Shown here: positions 10,641 to 20,718 of the stretch, one piece after another
Layout: each line of letters starts with the position of its first letter
How positions within the stretch are numbered: the stretch's first letter is position 1
Assembly (NCBI GenBank): GCA_004835665.1
Contig: RBKR01000018.1
Location: forward strand, 1,116,001 to 1,180,000
Direction: 5' to 3'
DNA: 64,000 nt
DNA from: Phoma sp. XZ068
Lineage: Eukaryota; Ascomycota; Dothideomycetes; Pleosporales; Didymellaceae
The notes under the pieces: model-generated
What the model saw: the letters and a program-made list of their open reading frames with translations, nothing else
What the model was told of the DNA's origin: nothing
Database searches by the model: none
Program-made: the position numbers and the translations under genes

Positions 10641-12047
10641 AAAATTTCTTCGAATGACAAATTGGGTACGCGAACTCTAGACGTGGGTTGCATGCGGTGT
10701 AATCGATCTTCTACAAAAACGTCGAGCAGTACACCCAACCCATTTCCATCCACAGGTCGAGGTCTCCACGAGATACGGCTTGCGGATCTGTCAGTGCCCA
10801 TCGCCGTGCGACGTACTTGACAGTGATGTTAGGGCAGACCTTCAGAAAGCCAGACAACACGTCCATAGCTTCTACGGATCTAGACAACCATAAAAGAATC
10901 GGACGCATGAAATGCGCGTGAGGCACTACGTCCGAGAACGTGATTGTTACCTGACCAAGCTGCTTGAGATAGTCGATGCCAACGGAGGTCATCCAGGCAC
11001 AAAGTCGAACGCCAGCGCCAGGTTGGTCTTTATTGTATTGAGATGCTAGCAGTCTCAGCATGCAGCTGTTTGTTAACGTACTGTATCTGGTCGAGCGCCT
11101 TCATGTTTTCAACAAGAATTTGGGTGACGTTGGACTTGGCTCACCCTGGGTTTACCTGTACCCATGGGGTTTACTTGTCCCCATTGTCCATGAGATAAAG
11201 CAGTTGTGCTATCTTCTTCGTAGACCGGCTTAGACTCTTGTTGAATCACGAAAGTACAGGACCTTCGCCACTTAGCGCGTAGCCGTAGATTTGGTTGCGA
11301 AGTTCGCCGGGCAGATTCAAAAAGAGGCGTTCTAGCTTGACATCGCAGGTGCAGCGTGCGGCTTGTGAGGTCTTGATCAAGGGGATCAGTATCAGTTACT
11401 AGCTCCATAGGTCTTGACAAAATGCATTTGTTAGTCAATATATTATCAGCGCTGTAGCATAGTGGATGATTGCTACAAGCGATTATAGGCGAACAATAGG
11501 CCAAACTTGGTAGGTAAAACAAGCTGGCCTCCAGAAACGATGGGACCTATTTGCACTTATCTCTAAAGTAACCTGGTTTGTAATGCCAGCGTAGCAAGAA
11601 TAGTATTTCGCTAGCTTCGAGAATGTGTATAGGGAAGTAGGCGGCTACGCACAAACACGTATAGATGTCAGATGCATGACCATAGAAGCGAAAGTTCATT
11701 GTGTTGACACAGCAGCAAGCTAGCATGCGGCACAGCCTTGCTTTGAGATGGGGCACACGGAGAGCGGAGTCGACGCGGTGGTCAATGCATTGGCGTCTAC
11801 ACGACGCGACCGACATGCAATCTTGAACAGCGTGTCGGCCTTTGTGCACACCGCTCCCTCTTGATGATCAACTTGCAAAATCAAGCGTGGTCTGCAATGT
11901 TTGCATTGTTTCCTTTTATGGCAAGGTACTGCCGATCATGCAAGGCAGCAGCCTAGTGAGGCGCGGCAACAACCTCACCGACAACACTTGAGCTGGTTCT
12001 TTCCTCCGTCCAGCTGTGTACACATACCCTACGGCACCCGAATCAAT
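10641..12047. other. Spacer with unassigned open frames
   Basis: Minus-strand open frames at 10711..11061, 11109..11522 and 11547..11849 have no motif I recognise and no convincing exon joints. They may be further relic sequence from the neighbouring NACHT copy, but I cannot show it. The end of the spacer should hold the promoter of the F-box-like gene. Confidence 0.45.
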
Positions 12048-13358
12048 ATGTCATGGGACCTCAATCTTTGCATGAATTATAGGAGAACAGCCCTCGTTCC
12101 CTTCCACTACTTCGCGCGCCCACATTTGCAGCATTTTTCAGCATCACACCCATACTTTCCCTTTCTACGCCTACCAACCGACCTCCAACTGATGATATAT
12201 GAGCAATGTGATGGCCGAACATTGTTTCAACTTATGCGAACATGCTCACACACTCGGGGCCCAGCCAAAAAATTGTTCTGGGTAAATAACACGACCGACC
12301 ACTGGTACTATTTTAGTGGCAGATTGTTCGAGTGTAATGCCCCAGCTCATCCCATCATAAACCATTGCCCAAACTTTGCGCGGCTTATCACAAGAGTGGA
12401 AATTTATTTCATAAGGATCGAGATGCACTTCAGCCGAGACGGTAAAACCCTTCCTCTTCATGTGCAAGGCTTCTGGACCAAAGTTGAGAAAGTCTTTCCC
12501 GCTCTTGGAACAGTGGTTCTATCAGGCCTGTCACCACATCGGCGCGATGACCCTGGCCCTGACAAGGCTGATACAGCGTATACTACGATCAAGACTGTGG
12601 TAGATGGTGCGCCCCCTCACATCAAATCCTACGTCGCCTTGGCTGATGACGAGTTGAACATCGCTGAGAAGCCAGAACGTACTACTTTGTGGCAAGTCCC
12701 GAGTTGTTCACATCCTCAGTGGTGGGTCGTTCACAGCGACTGGAAGCCAACTCGGGTGTTACTTCCAGCGCGTAAATGGCCAACATCACCACTGGGAGAC
12801 TATCTCACTATGTCCGGACAATTCAAGGCGTTATCCTTCGAAATGCTTGGCCTTCAGTGGCTAAAGGTCGAGTCCTATGCGCGTTATGCAGTAGAAGGTG
12901 TGATTCGGTGTCCTCGCCTAGATGCTGCTGTATTTAAGCAAAGAGACCTGTGGAAGCGCCACCTGTTTCGAACTAGCCACGATCGACTCGTGCTCATGTC
13001 GGAAGACCCCATGCAGGAGCTCTTGTGCTACAAACATACCCCTAAGGCGGAGAAAGATGCCATAGAAGCGCGACAGCGACGCCTCGTGACACTGAATTGG
13101 GAAATTTCGGCTTTGGAACGAAGAGTCGGCTATGGCTGGGGACCGCCAGATAGTGAACAACGACATTTCTTTGAGAAGCAGTTTGCCATGCAGCTGAGGG
13201 AAGAAAATTTCTTTGCGCCTGGAGAACTCATCGCAACTCCGGAAGAACCGTTAGGTGCTTTCGGAGATTGGCTACATGTGCTCTTCGATCGGTCGCATGT
13301 TTACCATCCATGTTCATATCCGGACAGAGAGCATATTTGTTATGGGGATCCGCCTTAA
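12048..13358 (+). CDS. F-box-like protein
   Basis: Single-exon protein of 436 aa from the first in-frame ATG (12048). Residues about 40-80 carry FPFLRLPTDLQLMIYEQC followed by LFQLMRTCSHTR, the Leu-Pro start and hydrophobic pattern of a fungal F-box-like domain, which would dock on Skp1 in an SCF ubiquitin ligase. The remainder matches no domain known to me; it is Trp/His-rich and predicted soluble, with a basic helical stretch near residues 370-400. Such proteins are numerous and mostly uncharacterised in Pezizomycotina. Frame and codon use are uniform and no intron is needed. The substrate is unknown, and the F-box reading rests on one short motif. Confidence 0.7.
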   Translation: MSWDLNLCMNYRRTALVPFHYFARPHLQHFSASHPYFPFLRLPTDLQLMIYEQCDGRTLFQLMRTCSHTRGPAKKLFWVNNTTDHWYYFSGRLFECNAPAHPIINHCPNFARLITRVEIYFIRIEMHFSRDGKTLPLHVQGFWTKVEKVFPALGTVVLSGLSPHRRDDPGPDKADTAYTTIKTVVDGAPPHIKSYVALADDELNIAEKPERTTLWQVPSCSHPQWWVVHSDWKPTRVLLPARKWPTSPLGDYLTMSGQFKALSFEMLGLQWLKVESYARYAVEGVIRCPRLDAAVFKQRDLWKRHLFRTSHDRLVLMSEDPMQELLCYKHTPKAEKDAIEARQRRLVTLNWEISALERRVGYGWGPPDSEQRHFFEKQFAMQLREENFFAPGELIATPEEPLGAFGDWLHVLFDRSHVYHPCSYPDREHICYGDPP

Positions 13359-14358
13359 GTTACGATGAAGAACATTGAAGAACATGTTCTATGGCTTGTC
13401 GGTATGGAGACAGATGCTACCAATCAGACCTAATATGCAGAATTCGTCGTTTTTCGTCTACAGCGCCTCAGCATGGCTACGAATCAAGAGCTTAGGATGC
13501 TCCTAAGCGTATCGATGGCTGGCACCCTCAACCCCCTGCTATCGAGAATGTCTTGGTGAGAGCCCTATCGAGTCTTGTAGTCGAATTTGCCAAACTAACG
13601 CAACGTAGAAGAGTTGTAAAATACCAACATAGCGACGATGGTCAGGAAGCGTCAGTCCCCTAGCAAAAGCTACAGCGTCTGCAATAATTCAAAATGCGAT
13701 TTGAGCCAAGAGAAACCTTCAACGTCTATCATCTCCGTCGTAAGAAGCAATAACGGTCTTGTCGCACTGTGTAAATTCCATCATGTCTTCTTAAGCTCTC
13801 ATGCGCCACGCACTAGAGTTGAGTGATCCGCTGTCTCCTGTCCACCAAGCATATGCACACCCTTGACTGCCATGTCTACCAATACGGACTCTTGCGAGTC
13901 CTAACAGACAACTCTTCAGATCCGCTTTTCCCAGGAAGAAAGCGAGTCGAGCTATCAGTGTCGCGAATGAATCCGGGATTGATTAATCAAGGTCGACTCA
14001 ATAGCGATAGCTGCAAGAACAGGAGAGCCCTTGCAATGTTAGAGGCTACCACAAGACCGAAGTGGTCCAGGGCATCGCATGACCTGAACCGACGGTGTTA
14101 CAATATTACTATAGGGTACTATCTCTGCCCTTCTTGATAGCGGAATAAGTGCGAGCGGCGCGATGTTGTCAGGCGGGTACACCTTGAGGGAGAGGCGGCT
14201 TTCCGGGATAAGGCACACAATGTAGTATGCGAACTCCACAGCACAGGAGCAATAGAACAGCACCTCACCGGGATGCAGTAGGGCGAACTAGTCAATCATT
14301 CCCGGTTACATCCTCGATCTATCAGAGATGTGCCATGTCGCAAGCATTAATGTTCGAC
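13359..14358. other. Gene-free spacer
   Basis: 1 kb between the 3' ends of two convergent genes. Short open frames only; no motif or RNA gene seen. Confidence 0.6.
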
Positions 14359-16482
14359 TTAGACCAATACGACAACTCTTGACTCTGCCCTCGCAAAAAA
14401 GTCCTCGCGGACATCCCAAGCGACTCCCACCCGACGGTATGCTCTTCCACCACAGTGATCAATGATTAGCATTGTATAGAGACCAAGTTCAAATCCCCAC
14501 AATTGCAACTGCTCCGATTGCACTTTCTTCACATCTTCGTAAAAGTCCATTTGACCAAGAACTTCTCTCTTCCTATCTTCAAACACTAGTATCCTTCCGG
14601 AACTGTCGTGGACAGCATGTAGATCTTGCCCTAAGCTGGTAGCAAAGCTGAATTTTTCTTCTCGGTCTACCACTCTACTAATCGATGACCATTCCTTGAG
14701 GACAGACGAAGACGTCCAAAGTTTTCGAAACCGGCCTTCGACCAATATGTCTTTGACATCATGTCCCTGTTTGATGCTAATCTCTGTTGTCTTGTCCGGA
14801 AATGTTGATGGTGCTGATCCCACAATTCTGTGGAAGTAGGGAGATCGCCGGTTTGAGACATTCAGCCTAATCGCGGTTTTCAGTGGGAGCATTGCCCAGG
14901 ACCAAGACGGCAGATCAGGCATCCCTTTGCCTCTAGTTGCCTCATTTACACGCCAAGTCAATCCATCAGCCAGGTTTTCTGACCAAAGGCCGGCCAGATA
15001 TTCATCGCTACCAGACTTTGCCTCCAAGTACTTTGCAGCAAGACCTGACAATGCCATTAATCTATCGGAGATTTGACCTACTTCCCGTGTGGAATAGGAT
15101 TTGACAATGTCCGCCCAGTACTTGTGCAAATTGCTCGTCTCGCCATTGTAAATGGCTAAAAGGAATTGTTGCGATACATATATGTCGTCATTGCGATCCG
15201 TGCGCGCAAAATTGGGACTACGAGGGGAAGAATTCCTGGATATATTCCTCAAGGTGAGCTCCAATTGATTCCCCTTGGCACAAGACCAATATAATCTGCC
15301 GCTTGATATGTACAGAAGCCGTGTACTGAGTCTTTCTTCCTGAAGTGTCCAGCCACGTTTGGAAAGTGGTGATCGCAGTCGTAGCTCATTCAATGACATG
15401 TCCGGTACTGTCAACCATTTTCCACCTAACCGGCAAGCTGCCGTCCTCAGGGTCCATGCGCTCCGTTGTTGCGACAGCATTGATGTTGCCTCAGTTGTCG
15501 CACAAGCGCATATCGTAAATTTTGCCCCATTGTATACTTTGTCCATCGTTGCGAGTCCTTTAGGGTTATCTTGGACAATGCACAAAGTATCGATCCAAGC
15601 AAAGCGCTCGCCTAGAGCATGGATGAATCGAAGAGCGTCTCGAACGGTGGCTGGGAGGCTGGACATGGGAAGTGAATGTAGACGATCCTTCAAGTTGTCC
15701 TCCATGGTTTTGCCGGAGTGGACTTCTCGTTCCTCTTTCGATGCCTTTTCTTGAACCCCCCAGCAGTAGCTAAGGGCCACATAATGAGCCTTATAGTTCT
15801 CAAGAAGTCGGACTTCTTCTAGCGATATAATCTCAATGAGCAAATGAGGTCCGTCATAATTGGACGCAAGGTTGTCGCAAAGTCCCAGGTGGCCGCGGAG
15901 ACAATCGTCTACCCACCCTCTCACTTGCCCGATGACAGAGGGATCGAACATGTTAGCGTGTAGCGCAAGATAACCAATTTGATCTTGGCTGCTACAATTA
16001 ACTACTGCAGCATCGCTGTTTCTGCCTTGTACCTTCACGTCAAGGTATTGCGTGTGAGATCCGTGCGCAGTCGTTGTTTCTTGCCAGCGGATACTCACGT
16101 TTCCTGGTGCTTTCAAAAGTTCGTCTACCCCTTTGAAAGTGATTTCCTGTAGAAGGAGCGCCTGTCGGAAAATACGACATGTTTGACATTCTAGGGAACA
16201 GTGATCAAGCTCTTCCAGGCTATTGTGCAATAAAACCTCTGGTTTTCTCTGAAAATCTGTATCATAGCGTTCCGTGTTGGTTTTTATCATGTCCTGAACG
16301 TTGTCGCAACCTGTACATTGATAGAACCCATCATAATTACGTTTCGTGTTACTCAAATAAGACGATCTGGTTGACTTTGGTGATTTCGGGTTATGCTGTG
16401 ATAGTGGTGATAGTGGTGAAGCAGGCGTTGCTGGCCCCGTATGACCTGTTGGTCGTGGCAGAAGCTGGCGGAAGCAGCACAT
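14359..16482 (-). CDS. HET domain protein, 707 aa, long subtype
   Basis: Single exon with ATG at 16482. A Ser/Pro-rich N-terminus is followed by Cys-rich lead-in blocks (FYQCTGCD, HCSLECQTCRIFRQALL) typical of the long HET subtype. The HET domain blocks are YVALSYCWG (234-242), AWIDTLCIVQD (295-305), a KVYNGAKFTICACA segment, and RGWTLQEERLS (376-386). The C-terminal 300 residues contain LPSWSWA-like sequence (DLPSWSWAMLP), usual in this subtype. Family members act in vegetative incompatibility or other nonself-triggered cell death; here function is by family only. It is not closely similar to the two shorter HET proteins at 56-61 kb, so it represents a separate lineage. No neighbouring gene forms an evident functional pair with it. 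Confidence 0.92.
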   Translation of the reverse strand: MCCFRQLLPRPTGHTGPATPASPLSPLSQHNPKSPKSTRSSYLSNTKRNYDGFYQCTGCDNVQDMIKTNTERYDTDFQRKPEVLLHNSLEELDHCSLECQTCRIFRQALLLQEITFKGVDELLKAPGNVSIRWQETTTAHGSHTQYLDVKVQGRNSDAAVVNCSSQDQIGYLALHANMFDPSVIGQVRGWVDDCLRGHLGLCDNLASNYDGPHLLIEIISLEEVRLLENYKAHYVALSYCWGVQEKASKEEREVHSGKTMEDNLKDRLHSLPMSSLPATVRDALRFIHALGERFAWIDTLCIVQDNPKGLATMDKVYNGAKFTICACATTEATSMLSQQRSAWTLRTAACRLGGKWLTVPDMSLNELRLRSPLSKRGWTLQEERLSTRLLYISSGRLYWSCAKGNQLELTLRNISRNSSPRSPNFARTDRNDDIYVSQQFLLAIYNGETSNLHKYWADIVKSYSTREVGQISDRLMALSGLAAKYLEAKSGSDEYLAGLWSENLADGLTWRVNEATRGKGMPDLPSWSWAMLPLKTAIRLNVSNRRSPYFHRIVGSAPSTFPDKTTEISIKQGHDVKDILVEGRFRKLWTSSSVLKEWSSISRVVDREEKFSFATSLGQDLHAVHDSSGRILVFEDRKREVLGQMDFYEDVKKVQSEQLQLWGFELGLYTMLIIDHCGGRAYRRVGVAWDVREDFFARAESRVVVLV

Positions 16483-17411
16483 GATGCATTTGATGTTCAG
16501 GCCAGTGTCATTCTTGCAGGCAAGAGGATGCTAACAGACACACGTGAAGAGTCCTTGCTGTATAAAATCATGCCATTCCGCAGCTGTAAAAGGATGCATG
16601 TTCATATCAAACATACTCGATAACCACCAGGCTGAAGGATTCCGGCCCCACCATAAGCACCTTGGCGGTGGTGGCTGCTTACTCTCGAGCATGTCTACCT
16701 TTTTCTCGAACAGGATGTGATGTGACCTCAAACTGTGCTCTTACGTCACATCATGATAATAGGTGGTGTGCGATCATGTCCACTGGTGCTTCGCTTGCAT
16801 GGAGGACTCTGTGATGTCAGCCTGTTGCCTCAGCATGTGAAGAGTGACCCACCACAAATTCTGAGATCTTTTGGACATGTGCACACCACTTCCGAAAGGA
16901 AAATCATTGTTGACTTCATTTCTTGGTCTACTCATTTGAAACCTGAACATATGCGCATATGCTTGCTGTTCACCGGAAACCGTGAAAGTGTCTCACGTTT
17001 TCCATACTAAGCCACGTTTTCCGCCCGATCCCAATAGTGGCGATAGGATGACCTAGAAAATTGTGACCTGGCATAGACTGTCTTCAGGTTCAGCCCGATC
17101 GTTTTGCAGGTCATCGGTCCCAGTAAGGGCTGCGATTGGCACAACACAGTTGATATGTCGCTGGTGTGACGTATTTCGGGTGCCAGAACCAGCCAACAAA
17201 TTTTGAATGGTGTGAAGTGGATGTAGGTAATCTTGACGCCAAGTATTGTTGTCCGCCGTAATCTGAAGTATCCTCTGAAGATATAAACGGCACCTCGTCT
17301 AAGGGTTGCATCCTGCAGTTCACGTCAAGCGACTTCATTCCATTATCTTGAACATACTATAAGTCAATTCATCCTCACTTTTTTCACCGTTAAGTTGTAC
17401 ATTTGGAAAGC
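16483..17411. other. Divergent intergenic region
   Basis: 930 bp between the starts of the 707-aa HET gene (minus) and the membrane protein gene (plus), so both promoters lie here. No repeat or recognisable control element. Confidence 0.5.
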
Positions 17412-18175
17412 ATGGCTGGCCGCTATCTTGATCACAGGAGGCTTTGGCAGTATTCGCACAGCGCATCAATTATGACAGCTGTGCTCCTCTTCACAGCCGG
17501 ATTTCTGTGCGTCTTATTGTGGACCAACAATATTGTGCATACGCCTACGAGCTCAACATCGAGCGGTGCTCTTACAAATTCATTTACGCCAATAAGCCCA
17601 GCAGTATCTACCTTCAGTATTACCTACAATGTGGTATGTGAGAACCGTTCTGATGTCAGTATTTGTAGTGACCTAACATACAAATAATATCCAGGCTATC
17701 TTTGGTACAGCATGGAACGCTATATTCTTCGTGACACTGCTCGTGCTAGAGCGCGACGCATTGCCTATCTCTACCATAAGGCTACGCTACGAGATCGAGA
17801 AAGCTGCATGCATAGTCGCTGTCGCTGGTAACGCAATATATTCTGTTGCCTGCCTTGCTCTTATGGCGACACTTGCTCGACTGGCTAGCGATGCCAACCC
17901 AGTACCTCCCCCGAATGCCAGTGCCGTAGATGAAGACGTAGCTACGAGCGCCTTCGATCGGCGAGCCGGTCAAGGTACAACTGCTGCCATGGCTGGACTT
18001 GCAGCGTACGTCACATGGTTGGAAATCAAATTCGAAACGTTGTTTGCTAATATACCGTAGGGTAACGGCTGTATGGGCATGTGTGATGGACGTTTTACAA
18101 GCTCAACAGAGTCGACACCGCCGTATTGTGAAAGACGAACTGATGACTGAAAGGCCTGATGATAAACAAGCGTAG
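17412..18175 (+). CDS. Small four-helix membrane protein, unassigned
   Basis: Three exons, 17412..17633, 17695..18005 and 18061..18175, joined by GTATGT...CCAG and GTACGT...GTAG introns with phase kept; 215 aa. Four hydrophobic segments are visible: SIMTAVLLFTAGFLCVLLW, AIFGTAWNAIFFVTLLVL, AACIVAVAGNAIYSVACLAL, and one spanning the last intron (TTAAMAGLAAVTAVWACVM). The short tail is basic then acidic (RHRRIVKDELMTERPDDKQA). The topology resembles small fungal tetraspan (MARVEL-like) proteins, but I cannot name a family. The consistency of three exons and the clean hydrophobic pattern across both splice joints support a real gene. The function is unknown. Confidence 0.75.
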
Positions 18176-18559
18176 CTAAATTTCAGCGTGAGTTGGGATT
18201 AATTTCCTCCTCCTCTTCTTCTTCTTCTTCTTCCTTCATCGGACGTATGGCCGGAATTGACGAATTTTCGAAGTTTTATATATTTCGTGCAACGATGCTC
18301 GTAGATGGAATAGAGCTGGTACCATCAGCAAAGAACAACTGAGATTTCTGCGAAGCTATACATAGTGGTCGCTATGCAAATCGATATAATAAATAGGGTT
18401 CAGAAAGTCTTAAGTGATATCCTCAGTTTCAGCCTACCCATACATTAGCAACTATATGTCTTGGACCCCATCCGATTTCGATTTCATTTTTCGTCACTCA
18501 TTGGAGATTTATTCCCTTCCGTTGCCAGAAAGATGTTAAATCACAATCCTTTGCAATCC
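18176..18559. other. Spacer with a pyrimidine microsatellite
   Basis: 384 bp without a gene. It contains a (TCC)n/(TTC)n run at about 18207-18234. Nothing else is recognisable. Confidence 0.6.
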
Positions 18560-19673
18560 TTAGACAAGCATACTATCTTCTTCATCCTCTTCAATATCAT
18601 CATTTTGTAAGTCAATTCTCCCATGTATGAGCCTATGAAGGTAAGCTTCACTAACCGCGAGATAAGCAGTGCTGTGTCTATTTGTAATTGCTGATTCCTT
18701 AAGAGTGTGCGGAGTGCTGGCGCCATGAAAGATGCAGACAAGGTCGCCTGGTTCTAAGCGACTAAGCGCAATGCTCAATCGCGATTTTCTTGTGGAAAAT
18801 AGTCGTCGATTTTTGAGCAGCATGAACTTTTCCACAATTTGAGAGAACAATAAATCACTGTAAAGATTCATTAAGGTTGCTCTTCCTCGCTTGTGATTTC
18901 TGGCTAGTTCAACGCGTTTCTAGTACGATCGCGTTTTATTGAGGTTCATCCGCGCTTAGCTGAGCAACCACCTTTCCATAATCTCATATTGAGCCCAGAG
19001 ATGGTTGAACATTTTGCTCTTCTCGAGGAAGACAAAGCTGTCCACGAATTGTGTTCTCCAATATGCTTCGTCTCGAGCTATGTCGGTCGCTCCATAGAAG
19101 TGATTGGATGTAATGTTGTTCGTGACGCGATTGGCAAGTTCAATTTCTCTTTCAATACAATCAATCAGATACCGTGCAGGGTCACGTTCCACACTGTTTG
19201 CGGGCACGGGCAATATCTCATTGTAAATCTCGTCAACCTTGCCAACCAGTTTGCCTCGCAAGATGAGCTCATCTTTGCATGGATCCATTTGTCTTTTACC
19301 CATTCTCTCGTTCGCCTGGAATTTTTTGATGCGTGGCTCTCCACAAGAGGCGTCAATGTTGGAACGAAATGAATGGGGTGTTGACCCTCTGATTATGCAA
19401 ATCCGGTACTCACGAAGGGAGTCCAGGTTTTCTAGTGGGTGTGACAGCACGGTTAAAGTAGGGCCACCAAAGGTGTGTCTCTTTGGGATCGTTTATGTGC
19501 ATGACATAAGTGCTGAATTGTGTGTAAAGTTCGTGGATCGGTGTCGAGTCACAGAGGTCGATTCCAATGGACGCCAGCTCTCCTGCTTCAAGGAGACCGA
19601 GCATGCCTAACACGCGATCCTGGGCCACAGTGCAGGAATGTCTATCTATCAAAAGCGCCATACGGAGTATCAT
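18560..19673 (-). pseudogene. Broken HET domain gene (C-terminal half)
   Basis: Three minus-strand pieces in different frames match successive parts of a long HET protein. 19673..19413 gives QDRVLGMLGLLE...IGIDLCDSTPIHELY...RKPGLPS, the post-HET linker. The next codon is TGA (19412..19410), where the family has the Trp of LPSWVPD; reading on in the same frame gives VPDLHNQRVNTPF, so the stop is a point change (TGG to TGA). A frame shift then leads to CGEPRIKKFQANE...LRGKLVGKVDEI (19450..18956 frame). A last piece (18871..18560) gives RLFSTRKSRLSIALS...PGDLVCIFHGASTP...YLAVSEAYLHRLIHG, the standard C-terminus of such proteins. The HET domain itself is missing upstream. The protein cannot be made intact. 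Confidence 0.8.
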
Positions 19674-20718
19674 GTTCGTCGAGTGTCCCTTTTAGTCAAC
19701 CTCTTTTCTGAATATGGAACGGATATGGAACATGACACTTGGATTGGACGTTGGACTAGGAAGGTTAAGAAAATTTCCACCGTTGTCATAAACCTTGTCA
19801 GACCTCAGTTCGTCAGTTGCGACCGCTGCCGGGAGCACTCCAGCAGTGATGCGATCGTCACCACAGAGGAAAATTAAATCTGCTGTGAGTGCGGCCTTCT
19901 GAACAATCCAAACTCTTTGGAACTAGTTATCTCTTAGTATATGCATCACTGTGTCCCATACACGTGGGTGGAGATTTACCAGTTCTGCAAGCACCTCGTG
20001 TGATTGCAGGTTGCGTAATAACTTCAGTTTCAACCGTTTCTCGTCTTGCTGGACGATGAAAGGTAACAGCGTAATTGGCCTTTCGCAATAACTGGCTGTG
20101 CTTTAGCAGCCGTAAATTAATTACCGACAGACATTTCGATATACCCCACTCATGAACATTAATTGGGATTCCTTTTCTACCTCGTCCACCTGATTCATGC
20201 ATAGCTGATCGACCCATAAGGAAGGAGTTAGTAAGTTTAATATTGTACAATCTTGCAGACCTATTTAGCGCTCGACTGCAGGTACATTCGGATATTTCCA
20301 TTTTGCGAGATTTAGAGAGCAAACATTTCGGGTATTTACGCCGGCTAGAGGGCTAATTAAGATTAGCCGTTGCCTGCACCATTGCTAGTGTATGGGGAAG
20401 CCTGGAGTTTTCCCTGCAAGATGTTATTGGTAAAGATCCGCCGCCACTCCCGTAAAATTTGGGGTAGCGCGAACGTACCCCGTCCTTACACTGACGTTCC
20501 CCGCATGATCTCCGCATCCCATTTGGGTATCTCCTCTTATCTTGCTGAAGTGAGAAGTGCAGTATCGTGATCATCTTGTAAACGGTTGCTTTTGGCATGG
20601 AATCTAAGTTTGTTCACAACAAAGTACTTAAACAACGAATGCACAGCTCCAACATGGTCATCCAGCTCATCCATCCTTTCATCCTTTCATCCTTTCATCC
20701 TTTTCACTCTCATTCACT
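19674..20718. other. Spacer and GH95 promoter
   Basis: Contains no convincing coding sequence. The HET motifs expected upstream of the pseudogene are not found here. The final 100 bp should be the leader of the GH95 gene and contains the ATCCTTTC repeat listed separately. Confidence 0.55.
20673..20704 (+). repeat. ATCCTTTC repeat in the GH95 leader
   Basis: Four adjacent copies of ATCCTTTC (the last ends in T) sit 15 bp before the ATG of the GH95 gene. The pyrimidine-rich tract is probably in the 5' untranslated leader; such tracts are common near fungal transcription starts. Confidence 0.85.

Noticed and set aside
18207..18234. Pyrimidine microsatellite as a regulatory feature.
   Set aside because: A simple (TCC)/(TTC) run of this size is common in fungal intergenic DNA and sits in a 3' flank.
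19410..19416. GTGAGT at the stop codon of the broken HET gene as a normal intron donor.
   Set aside because: Reading through gives VPDLHNQRVNTPF, the conserved continuation of LPSW, so the sequence is coding-derived and the stop is a mutation. RNA data could still overturn this.
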